DNA of 43,685 nucleotides from Vibrio sp. Hep-1b-8 (GTDB taxonomy: Bacteria; Pseudomonadota; Gammaproteobacteria; Enterobacterales; Vibrionaceae). The notes under the pieces were generated by a model, which had not been told where the DNA came from, did not search any database, and saw only the letters and a program-made list of their open reading frames with translations. This document shows, in pieces, positions 33,707-42,439 of the stretch (position 1 is the stretch's first letter; each line of letters opens with the position of its first letter). The position numbers and the translations under genes were made by a program. Where the stretch lies: contig NZ_QEWN01000015.1 of NCBI RefSeq assembly GCF_006124995.1, forward strand, positions 1-43,685. The letters are read 5' to 3'.

Positions 33707-34228
33707 ATGGCAAAATTAACACTCCAAGAGCAAATGCTAAAAGCGGGCTTGGTGAACGAGAAAAAGCTTAAAAAAGCAAAGAAAGGTTCTAAAAAATCGC
33801 GTGTTCAAGCACGTGAAGTCAAAGCTGCGGTTGAAGAGAATAAACGTCAGCAACAAGAACGTGATAAAGCGCTGAGCAATGAACAGAAAGAGCAACGCTT
33901 GAGCAAAGAAATTCAGGCGCAAATTAAACAGCTGATCGAGATGAATAAAATCGATCTTAAAGACGGTGACATCAAGTACAACTTTACCGATGGCACGTTA
34001 GTAAAATCTGTTTATGTTGAGTCTTTAGTTCGTGATCAACTGGCAAAAGGGATCTTGTCGATTGCGCGTAGTGAAGAGTCTTACGTTGTGATTCCTAGCA
34101 GTGTCGCCAAGAAAATTGCATTGCGTGATGAGAGTGCGATCATTGAGCAGAATGCGCCAGCTGAAGACCTTCCAGCAGAAGATGATCCATACGCTGATTT
34201 TGTCGTGCCAGATGATTTGATGTGGTAG
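33707..34228 (+). CDS. yaiL: DUF2058 family protein (YaiL-like)
   Basis: 173 residues. The N-terminus is highly basic and predicted coiled coil (LTLQEQMLKAGLVNEKKLKK, KGSKKSRVQAREVKAAVEEN). It is followed by the DUF2058 core (IKYNFTDGTLVKSVYVESLVRDQLAKG, YVVIPSSVAKKIALRDE) and an acidic tail ending DPYADFVVPDDLMW. The family is described as nucleoprotein/polynucleotide-associated and its function is unknown. It is monocistronic, ending in a bidirectional terminator shared with the convergent csp gene. Confidence 0.85.
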   Translation: MAKLTLQEQMLKAGLVNEKKLKKAKKGSKKSRVQAREVKAAVEENKRQQQERDKALSNEQKEQRLSKEIQAQIKQLIEMNKIDLKDGDIKYNFTDGTLVKSVYVESLVRDQLAKGILSIARSEESYVVIPSSVAKKIALRDESAIIEQNAPAEDLPAEDDPYADFVVPDDLMW

Positions 34229-34250
34229 AGCAAAATACCGACAAATAAAA

Positions 34251-34276
34251 AACCAGCCACTAGGGCTGGTTTTTTT
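34251..34276. terminator. Bidirectional terminator between yaiL and csp
   Basis: AACCAGCC-ACTAG-GGCTGGTT with A-tract before and T-tract after, 22 bases beyond yaiL. Confidence 0.88.
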
Positions 34277-34312
34277 AAATCTTAAATAGATGACGCTAAG
34301 GTCAATCTAAAA

Positions 34313-34525
34313 TTAAGCAGCTACAACGTTAGCAGCTTGTGGGCCTTTTTGACCTTGTTCAACTTCGAAAGATACGTGTTGACCTTCTTTCAGAGTTTTG
34401 AAACCTTCAGAAGCGATTGCGCGGAAGTGTACGAATACGTCAGCGCCGCCGTTTTCAGGAGTGATGAAACCGAAGCCTTTCTCTTCGTTGAACCATTTAA
34501 CGATACCAGTAGTTTTGTTAGACAT
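34313..34525 (-). CDS. cspA: Cold-shock domain protein (CspA family)
   Basis: 70-residue OB-fold RNA chaperone with RNP1 KGFGFI and RNP2 VFVHF intact, starting [23 protein letters not shown] lies 6 bases before the ATG. The long intergenic leader (34526-34848, 323 bases with no gene) carries a plausible promoter at 34702-34729. That would give a ~170-base 5' UTR, the arrangement used by cold-inducible csp mRNAs. The exact paralogue cannot be told. Confidence 0.92.
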   Translation of the reverse strand: MSNKTTGIVKWFNEEKGFGFITPENGGADVFVHFRAIASEGFKTLKEGQHVSFEVEQGQKGPQAANVVAA

Positions 34526-34701
34526 AATCTGTCCCTTATATAAATTGAATTAATCTTCGTTTATGCGCTGAAAATTTGAACTATTTAATGTAACAATGAA
34601 GCTAAGGGAAACACAGAGGATAACGCCGGTAACGCAGGAATTCTAAGGATTTACTTTTGACTTGCAGTTTCACTAATAACTCTGAATTGCAGAGCGAATA
34701 A

Positions 34702-34729
34702 ATCTTACCTTATTCCACACGGTTGTAAA
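34702..34729 (-). promoter_or_regulatory. Candidate csp promoter
   Basis: On the minus strand TTTACA and TAAGAT are separated by 16 bases, resembling sigma-70 -35/-10 boxes. The implied leader of about 170 bases fits long cold-shock mRNA UTRs. Confidence 0.4.
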
Positions 34730-34772
34730 GAGATATTTTGCTAAAGTTGGTTGTTTTTTGTTCACATTGATA

Positions 34773-34797
34773 TTAAAGCCCTCATTGAGGGCTTTAA
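34773..34797. terminator. Terminator after ketosynthase fragment
   Basis: TTAAAGCCCTC-ATT-GAGGGCTTTAA, a perfect 11-bp stem 51 bases beyond the ketosynthase stop on the minus strand. Confidence 0.75.
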
Positions 34798-34848
34798 TTG
34801 AGTAGAACGACAACCTAAGAAAAAATCTTTTTATCACGGAGAGTTAAC

Positions 34849-35360
34849 TTAGATCTTCTTAAAGATGATTGAAGTGTTGATGCCACCAAAGGCGAAGTTG
34901 TTACTCATCAGATATTCGACCTCTAACTCTCGACCATTGCCAGTGATGTAATCAAGGTTGCCACACTGCTCGTCAAGAGAGTCTAAGTTCAATGTTGGGC
35001 TGAACCAACCAGTGTGCATCATCTCTAGGCTTAACCACGCCTCAATCGCACCACAGGCCCCAAGAGTATGACCAAAATAACTCTTTAGAGAACTGATGGG
35101 TACCTTGCCCAGTGCGTTGGCTGTTGCGTTACTCTCTGCGATATCACCACGATCAGTGGCGGTTCCGTGTGCCGAGACATAGTCGATCTGCTCCGCTTTG
35201 ATGCCTGCATTTTCTAATGCCATCTCCATACAGATTTGCATGGTTTCCATCTGTGGTTGGGTGACATGGGCTGCATCACAGTTGCTGGCAAAGCCAATGA
35301 TTTCAGCGTAGATTTTAGCGCCGCGAGCCTTAGCATGTTCATACTCTTCCAGAATCAACA
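34849..35360 (-). pseudogene. Beta-ketoacyl-ACP synthase C-terminal fragment (aryl-polyene type)
   Basis: About 165 family-like residues: LLILEEYEHAKARGAKIYAE, the catalytic His in VSAHGTATDRGD, the second His/Lys region LKSYFGHTLGACGAIEA and the C-terminal SNNFAFGGINTS. This is the C-terminal half of a FabB/FabF-like ketosynthase. The N-terminal half with the active-site Cys is missing. The frame beyond ~35355 (to 35445) reads through antisense sequence of the adjacent oxidoreductase. The sequence resembles ketosynthases of aryl-polyene (APE) clusters; that cluster assignment is from memory of the family. Non-functional. Confidence 0.75.
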
Positions 35361-36252
35361 AGGTGTCGAAATTCGTTACAAACATGAACTGACGGCACTC
35401 GAGTTCATTGACCAGCGCTCGCTGCTTACGGTCACGGATCATCAAGGTAATCCCTATCAGATAGAAGCCGACTATGTGCTCGATGCCAGTGGCTTTGGAC
35501 GTGTTCTACCAAGAATGCTCGATCTTGAAGAGCCATCGTGTCTTCCACCACGTAAAGCGATTTTCACTCATATCGTTGACAACATCGACGTTGAAGATAT
35601 GGAGTATGACCGCAATAAGATTCTGATCTCTGTCCATCCTGATAATCATGATGTTTGGTACTGGCTAATTCCTTTTTCTAATGGTGTGTGCTCATTTGGT
35701 ATTGTTGGTGAGCCTGAGTTCTTCGACAAGTACCCACAAGACAAGATAGAGGCAATTGAACAGCTGGCTAGTGAGGAGCCGGGTTTGGCTCGCTTGTTGA
35801 CGAATGCTGAGTATCCTAACCCTGCTGGCGAACTCGGTGGTTATTCAGCCAACGTTAAACATCTTGCGATATCGCACTACGCTTTGCTTGGTAACGCGGG
35901 CGAATTTCTTGACCCAGTGTTCTCTTCTGGCGTGACCATTGCCATGAAATCGGCACACTTTGCGGCAGATTGTATTGTTCGTCAGCTCAGTGGACAGGCA
36001 GTGGATTGGCAAAAAGAGTATGCTGCCCCTTTGATGGTTGGCGTTAACACCTTCAGAACCTACGTAGAAGGTTGGTATAACGGCACCCTACAAGATGTGA
36101 TCTTCTATCAGCGCCCAAACCCGCGTATTAAAGAGATGATTAGCTCAATCTTGGTTGGATATGCTTGGGATACTGATAACCCATATGTCAAAAATAGCCA
36201 GCAACGATTAGCGACCTTGGCGGAATTGGTTAGAGAAGACAAAAACGTCTAG
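35353..36252 (+). pseudogene. FAD-dependent oxidoreductase (halogenase-like) C-terminal fragment
   Basis: About 300 codons of an NAD(P)/FAD-dependent oxidoreductase of the tryptophan-halogenase-like group. Conserved parts include VLDASGFGRVLPRML, VWYWLIPFSNGVCSFGIVG, ALLGNAGEFLDPVFSSGVTIAMKSA and the terminal NPRIKEMISSILVGYAWD. The N-terminal Rossmann GxGxxG is missing. Family resemblance starts at NQQGVEIRY near 35353; any start further upstream (to 35236) would be antisense to the ketosynthase. Such flavoproteins occur in aryl-polyene clusters, so both fragments may be remains of one lost cluster, joined head to head after deletion with inversion. Confidence 0.75.
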
Positions 36253-36334
36253 ATTTTGATACGGCTCAAGGTTCGGATTGGCTAAATAGGCCATTTCTGC
36301 TCATACTTTCAGTGTGAAATAAAGGAGGTTGGGG

Positions 36335-36586
36335 ATGAAAAACGAACTTGATCCGAGCAAAATTCTTATGGCATATGAAACCGTTATGGCGAATGGAACG
36401 CCAACTGAGCACGGTAAAATATATGAAGGGGTGGAGGCATTCTCCGACTATGATGGCTATAACGTCTATATGCGGGGGAATGGCGTCGAGTTAAAAGTTG
36501 GTTTTCACAACACCTACCACCTCGACTATGACCAAGAACATCTGCGTGACAGCTTTCTTAAGAAAGTGGCGATGCTCGCTAAATAG
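36335..36586 (+). CDS. DUF3081-like small protein
   Basis: 83 residues, starting ATG at 36335 with AAAGGAGG (36321-36328) at ideal spacing. The sequence KNELDPSKILMAYETVMANG, TPTEHGKIYEGVEAFSDYDGY and HNTYHLDYDQEHL resembles the DUF3081 family of Vibrio/Shewanella relatives. No signal peptide or membrane segment; function unknown. A strong terminator follows at once. It looks like normal chromosomal background after the cluster scar. Confidence 0.7.
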   Translation: MKNELDPSKILMAYETVMANGTPTEHGKIYEGVEAFSDYDGYNVYMRGNGVELKVGFHNTYHLDYDQEHLRDSFLKKVAMLAK

Positions 36587-36588
36587 AC

Positions 36589-36620
36589 AAAGCCCTGAAC
36601 GTATTGCGCTCAGGGCTTTT
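36589..36620. terminator. Bidirectional terminator between DUF3081 gene and maoP
   Basis: AAAGCCCTGA and TCAGGGCTTT form a 10-bp perfect stem with an 11-base loop and a terminal T. Confidence 0.8.
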
Positions 36621-36630
36621 AATTTGGTGC

Positions 36631-36990
36631 TTAATCTTCTTCTACTAAGCTTGCGTCTTCTGAGTAGTCATCAGCGCCTGCTTCAGGTTTATTGCGACCA
36701 TTTAGAGTATGGAAACGCTTGCGGCCACGAGCTAACTGAACATATTTAAGCCATACACGCTCAAGTTTTGATTTCGCTTTGCCTGGATGGACTAATACTT
36801 TGACAAAATGTTTCTCTTCGGCGTTTTCAGGCGTTAAATCACCAGACTCTAAGCCAAGCATAGTGTCGCCATAAAGCGTTAGAATTTCTTCCTCAGCAAG
36901 CGTAAAATCGCCAGACTTAGCGAATCCTCGTGGGAACTTAGTATTGTCGTAAAAACGTTTTTTGCCATGACGAAATTCGGTGTCAGACAT
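36631..36990 (-). CDS. maoP: DUF413 protein, MaoP/YifE-like
   Basis: 119 residues with the DUF413 core (HGKKRFYDNTKFPRGFAKSG, FTLAEEEILTLYGDTMLGLE, SKLERVWLKYVQLARGRKRF). E. coli MaoP works with the maoS site in organising the Ori macrodomain. It is divergent from an hdfR homologue here just as yifE and hdfR neighbour each other in E. coli, which supports both calls. The acidic tail EDYSEDAS-type end is typical. Chromosome-organising function in Vibrio is assumed from the family. Confidence 0.85.
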   Translation of the reverse strand: MSDTEFRHGKKRFYDNTKFPRGFAKSGDFTLAEEEILTLYGDTMLGLESGDLTPENAEEKHFVKVLVHPGKAKSKLERVWLKYVQLARGRKRFHTLNGRNKPEAGADDYSEDASLVEED

Positions 36991-37187
36991 TTTGTTAGCC
37001 TCTAATTGATCCTAAATGGGTGACCTAGAGCGAAAGTTAGGCGTAAAATTAACAAAAGAAAAACAAAACCTTTTTATCATTACTATTGAATAGTTTTATT
37101 AAATTTAGATAACACTTTAGTGACCTGAAGATTATAAGAATTCATCGAACTTGCTAACATTGCAAGATTGTCGGTAGAGGAAAACCA

Positions 37188-38081
37188 ATGGACGTAAAAG
37201 TCTTTAGAACGTTTTTAGAACTGGCTCAAGTCAGACATTTTGGCAAAGCGGCAGAGAATCTGTACATCACCCAAGCGGCTGTTAGTGCCCGCATTAAACA
37301 ACTTGAAAGCTACTTTGACACCCAGCTATTTATTCGAGATCGAAACAACATCAAGTTGACCTCTTCTGGTGAACGACTCATCGGTTATGCCGAAGTCATG
37401 GTGAGTACCTTACAACAGGCTAAACTGGAACTTTCGTTGGAAAGTGGCAAAGCCCTGCAATTAACTTTAGGTGGTACTGCCAATGTGTGGGATGCCTATC
37501 TTCAGAACTGTCTCAGCCTAGTGACCGATGAATTTGAAGGTTATGGCTTTATGGCTGAGATCTTGGGCCGCGAAGCATTAACTCGTCAATTGCAAGAACG
37601 CACCCTCGATATGGCTTTCGCCTTTGATCAAATTAAAGCAGATGAACTTCACTGTAAAAAAGTCGCCGATGTCGTGCTTGTGCTGGTCTCGACTAAGCAA
37701 GATGCGTTAGATACGGTATTTGAAGATAAGTATGTCTATGTTGACTGGGGGACGAAGTTTGCCTCTGAGCACGCGGAGCGTCACGCTAGAATCGCAGCGC
37801 CTTACTTACGTACATCTACAGCCAGAATTGCTTTGGAATTCATCCTTGAAAAAGGTGGAAGTGCTTACTTACCAATCTCTCTCGTCGAGCCCTTCCTAGC
37901 GAGTGGACAGCTGTTCAAAGTTCAGGGAGTTGAGGATTGGTATCGTCCTATCTACCTCAGCTATCGTAAAGCGAGCAGTTCGGTAGATGCGATTAAGCAA
38001 GTGGAAGAGTTGGTGAAAACGATTGACCCAGTCACTGCATATAGCTTGCAGCAGATGGCAGATTTTTCCGTCGCTGAATAA
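37188..38081 (+). CDS. hdfR: LysR-family regulator, HdfR-like
   Basis: 297 residues: N-terminal LysR winged HTH (MDVKVFRTFLELAQVRHFGK, AAENLYITQAAVSARIKQLE) and a substrate-binding domain (LGGTANVWDAYLQNCL ... LRTSTARIALEFILEKGGSAYLP). The VRHFGKAAENLYITQAAVSARI block is characteristic of HdfR. E. coli HdfR represses flhDC and activates gltBD; the Vibrio targets are not known. It is divergent from maoP with a 197-base intergenic region, and GAGGA precedes the ATG. Confidence 0.87.
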   Translation: MDVKVFRTFLELAQVRHFGKAAENLYITQAAVSARIKQLESYFDTQLFIRDRNNIKLTSSGERLIGYAEVMVSTLQQAKLELSLESGKALQLTLGGTANVWDAYLQNCLSLVTDEFEGYGFMAEILGREALTRQLQERTLDMAFAFDQIKADELHCKKVADVVLVLVSTKQDALDTVFEDKYVYVDWGTKFASEHAERHARIAAPYLRTSTARIALEFILEKGGSAYLPISLVEPFLASGQLFKVQGVEDWYRPIYLSYRKASSSVDAIKQVEELVKTIDPVTAYSLQQMADFSVAE

Positions 38082-38094
38082 CTCGCTTTAAATC

Positions 38095-38120
38095 AAAGCC
38101 TCGCTAATGCGAGGCTTTAT
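38095..38120 (+). terminator. Terminator after hdfR
   Basis: AAAGCCTCGC-TAAT-GCGAGGCTTT, a perfect 10-bp stem 14 bases after the stop. Confidence 0.85.
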
Positions 38121-38172
38121 TGTATCTATGTTGGACAAGATAGCTGCTAACGCTACCTTGCGACTACTGCTT

Positions 38173-38376
38173 TTAAAGGCTCATTAAGCTCTCAATTGAC
38201 TCCTCAATCGTTAATTCATGATAGCGACGTATCGACTGACCATCGAAGGCATCAATTAAAATTTTGTCGATATTGATGGGGCCGTGTTGGTCAATAATGC
38301 CTAAGATTTGTTCAACATTATCGCATGTCATAGTGAGATCGCTTTTAAGCACAACAGTGCAAGAGTGTAGATGCAT
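38173..38376 (-). CDS. Small hypothetical protein
   Basis: 67 residues from the ATG at 38376, chosen over an in-frame TTG two codons upstream because AAGGAAG lies 6 bases before the ATG. Sequence MHLHSCTVVLKSDLTMTCDN and IDQHGPINIDKILIDAFDGQ is acidic and soluble-looking, with no signal or membrane segment. I do not recognise the family. The good ribosome binding site and clean boundaries make a real gene likely. Confidence 0.55.
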   Translation of the reverse strand: MHLHSCTVVLKSDLTMTCDNVEQILGIIDQHGPINIDKILIDAFDGQSIRRYHELTIEESIESLMSL

Positions 38377-38523
38377 AGCCAACTTCCTTATTATTTTTTA
38401 AGGTTTCATCTATAACTTTAGATGAGGAAAATGGCTTCGCAATCTCATTGAGTGCCGAAAATGGCTAGTATTTATTGTTATCCGATTTAGAATTTAAATA
38501 ACAGTTTGAAGCGTATCGGAAAA

Positions 38524-39891
38524 ATGATGGCTCAGGGAATGACATTTTTGACAAAAAAAGATTGCCATAACGCGAGAATGGCAAGAGACAGCCGTTTTGA
38601 TGGGTGTTTTTACGTGGCAGTGAAAACCACAGGAATCTTTTGTCGACCGATTTGCCCAGCAAATCTACCCAAGGAAGAAAACGTCGAGTACTTTTTTGAT
38701 AAGGTCCTTGCATTGCAAGCGGGTTATCGACCTTGTTTACGCTGCCGCCCAGATAGTGCGCCAAGTTCTTGGGCATGGAAAGGCGTCGAGGCGACATTTC
38801 AGCGTGCGGTTAAGTTAATTGAACAAGGCGCTTTGCAACACGCTTCTTTAGTCGAACTCTCTGAGCGACTCGGGATCTCAGACCGCTATCTACGTAAGTT
38901 GTTCAGCCACTATATTGGTATGTCCCCCAAGCAATACGCGCTGTGTTATCAATTGATGTTCGCCAAGCAGTTGCTGCATACCAGCCGTCTCTCCGTGACA
39001 GAGGTTGCTTTGGCGAGTGGATTCAATAGTCTTCGTCGTTTTAATGATGCGTTTAAGCAGCAGCTGAAATTGACACCGTCCCAGATAAAGAAGGATTTGG
39101 TGGCTTGCGCAGAGACGAATCATATCGATCTCGCTTACCGAGGCCCCTTTGATTGGCAGCACATGCTCGATTTCTATCGTTTGAGAGCGATCGACGGATT
39201 GGAACGGGTGGGGGCAGACGACTATCAACGTTGCTTCGAGTTGGAAGGGCAAGCCGGTTGGTTTTCTGTATCAAACCCCAAAACGGGCATTGTAAGATTG
39301 CAGTTTAAACTCGATGATATTTCGTGCCTGAGGTCGTTGGTCAATCAGGTTCGGCGAATGTTCGATCTCGACAGTGACTTGTTACTGATCGAGAAACATT
39401 TACATGACATCGAGCCAAAGCTAATCAAGCAATCGGGTATTCGTATCCCTGGGGTTTGGAGTCCTTGGGAAGCGGGGGTCAGGGCAATTCTTGGTCAACA
39501 GGTCTCTATCAAAGCTGCCATTGGGCAATTGAACTTGCTGGCAACCACTTTGCAGCCAGATGGCGTCACGCATTTCCCCACTCCGAGTGAAGTGAACGGT
39601 GCAGATTTATCATTCTTGCGGATGCCTCAAAGCCGCAAGGATACGCTGGCAAGATTTGCTGCCTACATGACCTGTCACCCTGATGCACCACCGGAGTCCT
39701 GGCTTGAATTAAAGGGAATCGGACCATGGACGATGAACTATGCGCGTTTACGAGGCGCTTCAGAACCTAACTGTTTTTTGGAGAGTGACCTAGTGGTGAA
39801 AAAAGCACTCAAGGCATTCCCCAACCTCACTACGAATACTGTTTCTCCTTGGGGAAGCTACGCAACCTTTCATTGTTGGAGTCACGCATGA
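38524..39891 (+). CDS. alkA: Ada/AraC/AlkA fusion: DNA-3-methyladenine glycosylase with Ada regulatory domain
   Basis: 455-residue DNA alkylation repair protein. The Ada N-terminal zinc domain has four cysteines (FDGCFYVAVKTTGIFCRPIC with downstream RPCLRC), the first being the methyl-phosphotriester acceptor type. An AraC HTH follows (~residues 95-185, LSERLGISDRYLRKLFSHYI). The AlkA glycosylase half is at ~195-455, with the helix-hairpin-helix GIGPWTMNYARLRG and a catalytic Asp in LESDLVVKKAL. It could sense methylation and excise methylated bases in one polypeptide. Start among ATGs at 38524, 38527 and 38539 is uncertain. The stop overlaps the ogt start. Confidence 0.87.
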   Translation: MMAQGMTFLTKKDCHNARMARDSRFDGCFYVAVKTTGIFCRPICPANLPKEENVEYFFDKVLALQAGYRPCLRCRPDSAPSSWAWKGVEATFQRAVKLIEQGALQHASLVELSERLGISDRYLRKLFSHYIGMSPKQYALCYQLMFAKQLLHTSRLSVTEVALASGFNSLRRFNDAFKQQLKLTPSQIKKDLVACAETNHIDLAYRGPFDWQHMLDFYRLRAIDGLERVGADDYQRCFELEGQAGWFSVSNPKTGIVRLQFKLDDISCLRSLVNQVRRMFDLDSDLLLIEKHLHDIEPKLIKQSGIRIPGVWSPWEAGVRAILGQQVSIKAAIGQLNLLATTLQPDGVTHFPTPSEVNGADLSFLRMPQSRKDTLARFAAYMTCHPDAPPESWLELKGIGPWTMNYARLRGASEPNCFLESDLVVKKALKAFPNLTTNTVSPWGSYATFHCWSHA

Positions 39892-40364
39892 CAAACTACT
39901 ACACCACATTTCAATCACCATTAGGTGTCATGACGCTGCAAGCGAACCAAGAGGGGCTAGTCGGTGCTTGGTTTGAAACTCAAACGACTCAGCCAGACAG
40001 TTTGGGGATCTACACGGAAGACAACCCCATTCTTTGCCAAGCGGTTGTCCAATTGACTGAGTATTTCTCTGGCTCTCGCACCAATTTTGATCTTCCTGTT
40101 GCAGCCAAAGGCACCGTATTTCAGACTCAAGTTTGGAAGGCGCTAGTCACTATTCCATATGGAGAAACCTGGAGCTATCAGGATCTTGCTAATGCGATTG
40201 GTAACCCCAAGGCTGTTAGAGCCGTAGGGTTAGCGAATGGTAAAAATCCTGTTTCTGTGATTGTACCGTGTCACAGGGTGATTGGAAAAAGTGGTAAGCT
40301 AACAGGGTACGCAGGAGGCGTAGAACGCAAAGCGCAGCTTTTGCAGTTAGAGCAATCGGAGTAA
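39888..40364 (+). CDS. ogt: Methylated-DNA-protein-cysteine methyltransferase
   Basis: 158-residue suicide enzyme removing O6-alkyl groups from guanine. The acceptor Cys is in IVPCHRVIG, preceded by FQTQVWKALVTIPYGETWSY and the arginine finger region NPKAVRAVGLANGKNP. The ATG at 39888 overlaps the alkA stop (ATGA); a longer frame from 39849 would run inside alkA and is rejected. The coupled pair makes a compact adaptive-response unit. Confidence 0.93.
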   Translation: MTNYYTTFQSPLGVMTLQANQEGLVGAWFETQTTQPDSLGIYTEDNPILCQAVVQLTEYFSGSRTNFDLPVAAKGTVFQTQVWKALVTIPYGETWSYQDLANAIGNPKAVRAVGLANGKNPVSVIVPCHRVIGKSGKLTGYAGGVERKAQLLQLEQSE

Positions 40365-40368
40365 TGGA

Positions 40369-40773
40369 ATGGTAACACGGATAAAAAGCACTGCGTTGTT
40401 GGTGTGTGGTTTATTGCCAGTCGCCCTAATGGGGTGTTCAGAAGAGAAGACTGAACGTATTCTCAACAAGCAAACGTATTCGTTTGAAGGGGTCTTCGAA
40501 AACCAGTACAACAGTGATCTGCTGGAATTTAAAGACGCTCAAGTGACTTTTATCAAGGAGAACCATCTGGATGTGATAAAAACGTTTGAAGTGAAAGATA
40601 ACTATCTGACCATCCAGATGCGCAATAGCTCGAAGGAGAAGCGTGAAGACATCGTAATGCGAATTCACGGCGATAACGAGTTACTGACGTGCAACGTGTG
40701 CGCGAAATACCAGTTGGCCAGTACGTGGCAAAAGAGAGACTTCTCTCCTTTGCCCGCTGAAGTGATTAAGTAA
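40369..40773 (+). CDS. Hypothetical lipoprotein
   Basis: 134 residues with a lipoprotein signal (LLVCGLLPVALMGC, lipidation at Cys23). The mature part is charged, with beta-strand character (YSFEGVFENQYNSDLLEFKD, AQVTFIKENHLDVIKTFEVK) and a CNVC motif near residue 114. Family not recognised. It starts 4 bases after ogt, so it may be co-transcribed. Its 3' end overlaps the convergent nhaD by 8 bases. Confidence 0.65.
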   Translation: MVTRIKSTALLVCGLLPVALMGCSEEKTERILNKQTYSFEGVFENQYNSDLLEFKDAQVTFIKENHLDVIKTFEVKDNYLTIQMRNSSKEKREDIVMRIHGDNELLTCNVCAKYQLASTWQKRDFSPLPAEVIK

Positions 40774-42202
40774 AGAGAGCACCATTTAGCAATAGATGGG
40801 CAGCAATACTAGCCACGTAGCCCATCGCGATGACTGGCAGCCATTTCAAGTGACCAAAGAAGGTGTATTTTCCATGCGCCGCTCCCATCAATGCTACACC
40901 TGCTGCTGAGCCTATCGACAATAAGCTTCCTCCCACACCAGCAGTAAGAGTGACCAATAACCAGTTGCCCATACTCATGACTGGCTCCATGGTCAATACC
41001 GCAAACATCACTGGGATATTATCGACAATGGCAGAAAGTATTCCGACCATCACGTTCGCTAGCACCGGATCCCATTGGGTATACATGACTTCAGAGATCA
41101 TACCTAAATAGCCTAGAAGGTTCAGGCCGCCAACGCACATCACGACGCCATAGAAAAATAACAACGTGTCCCATTCTGCATGAGAGACGCGTCGGAACAC
41201 ATCAAAAGGCACCACTGATCCTAAACGTTTTAACGCATGATCATCTCGATTTTCTATTGCCCGCGCTGCTTTTTTATGTAGAGAAGCTTTAAGGGTTTTG
41301 CGCAAGAAGAATCCGAAAAATTGCAGATAGGCGAGCCCCATCATCATACCGATCACGGGCGGAAAGTGCAGGACAGCATGAAAAGCAACCGCTGTTGCTA
41401 TGGTAAGAATAAACAAAAAGACGATGCGCCTAGCTCCTCGTTTTAGCTCGACATGTTGGTGGACGACATCTGGGCAAGTCTTAGGAATGAAGAACGACAT
41501 AATCAACGCTGGCACAAGGTAGTTGATGACGGAGGGTACAAACAAGGGCATGAACTCTCCAAACGAGACGTGCCCTGCCTGCCAAACCATTAGAGTGGTG
41601 ATATCACCAAATGGACTGAAGGCACCTCCGGCATTGGCTGCGATAACGATGTTGATACAGGCTAGATTAATGAATTTGGTATTATCGCCTGCAACTTTCA
41701 TTACGACTGCGCACATTAGCAGTGCGGTGGTCAGGTTATCGGCGATCGGTGAAATAAAGAAGGCGAGAATACCGGTTAGCCAAAAGAGTGATTTAAAGTT
41801 AAATCCTTTGCCGACCATCCAAGCCTGAAGTGCATCGAACAGCCGCCTCTCTTCCATTGCGCTGATGTAGGTCATCGCAACTAACAAAAACAGCAATAAC
41901 TCCGCATACTCAAGCAGGTTATGTTCCAACGCAGCCTTAGCAACTTCAACCTGATCGTATTGGGAATAGACGTAACCAATCATTGCCCAGATTAAGCCTG
42001 CGGCAAGTAATACAGGTTTTGATTTCCTTAGCTGCAGGTACTCCTCTAGCATCACCAAGGTATAGGCGATAGCGAAGATGATGAGCGATGCATAACCAAT
42101 GGTGGATTGGGTTAATGGTAAAACTTGTGTGTTCGAGGAAGCAGCAAATGTTGAAAAAGGTAGCAAAAAGAGGGTGACAAAAAGGGACCACTGCAATTTC
42201 AT
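40766..42202 (-). CDS. nhaD: Na+/H+ antiporter NhaD
   Basis: 478-residue ion-transporter-superfamily protein with about twelve helices. Typical NhaD features are SPIADNLTTALLMCAVVMKV near residue 152, ANAGGAFSPFGDITTLMVWQAG near 190, LSAIVDNIPVMFAVL near 390 and GSLLSIGSAAGVALMG. It exports Na+ or Li+ at alkaline pH and is characteristic of Vibrio. The N-terminus has a cleavable-looking hydrophobic segment (MKLQWSLFVTLFLLPFSTFA). Monocistronic. Confidence 0.93.
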   Translation of the reverse strand: MKLQWSLFVTLFLLPFSTFAASSNTQVLPLTQSTIGYASLIIFAIAYTLVMLEEYLQLRKSKPVLLAAGLIWAMIGYVYSQYDQVEVAKAALEHNLLEYAELLLFLLVAMTYISAMEERRLFDALQAWMVGKGFNFKSLFWLTGILAFFISPIADNLTTALLMCAVVMKVAGDNTKFINLACINIVIAANAGGAFSPFGDITTLMVWQAGHVSFGEFMPLFVPSVINYLVPALIMSFFIPKTCPDVVHQHVELKRGARRIVFLFILTIATAVAFHAVLHFPPVIGMMMGLAYLQFFGFFLRKTLKASLHKKAARAIENRDDHALKRLGSVVPFDVFRRVSHAEWDTLLFFYGVVMCVGGLNLLGYLGMISEVMYTQWDPVLANVMVGILSAIVDNIPVMFAVLTMEPVMSMGNWLLVTLTAGVGGSLLSIGSAAGVALMGAAHGKYTFFGHLKWLPVIAMGYVASIAAHLLLNGALFT

Positions 42203-42370
42203 ACTTTCACTCCTTGGAAAGCTGATTGTTGTTATCGTAAAACTATTCTAGAGAGGATTTAGCTGTGGTTATGTGAGATAAGTTGGATCCGATTGTATTC
42301 ATTAAACATTTGTGATCTAAATGTTTGTTTTTTTGTGGCGATAACAAGTAGAGTCATTGCTTATAGAGGA

Positions 42371-42408
42371 AAAGATCCCCCCTGACATTAGAGTCAGGGG
42401 GGATCTTT
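42371..42408. terminator. Strong bidirectional terminator downstream of haemolysin
   Basis: AAAGATCCCCCCTGAC pairs perfectly over 16 bp with 42393-42408 around a 6-base loop; T/A tracts on both sides, 31 bases beyond the haemolysin stop. It insulates nhaD from the toxin gene. Confidence 0.85.
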
Positions 42409-42439
42409 TTGTCTGTAGTGTAACTTATATGGCGAAATA

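Noticed and set aside
35236..35352. N-terminal extension of the flavin oxidoreductase frame
   Set aside because: These bases are antisense to the ketosynthase coding sequence (EEYEHAKARG...); family resemblance begins only near 35353.
39849..39887. Longer start for ogt
   Set aside because: It lies within alkA in another frame; the ATG overlapping the alkA stop gives the normal protein length.
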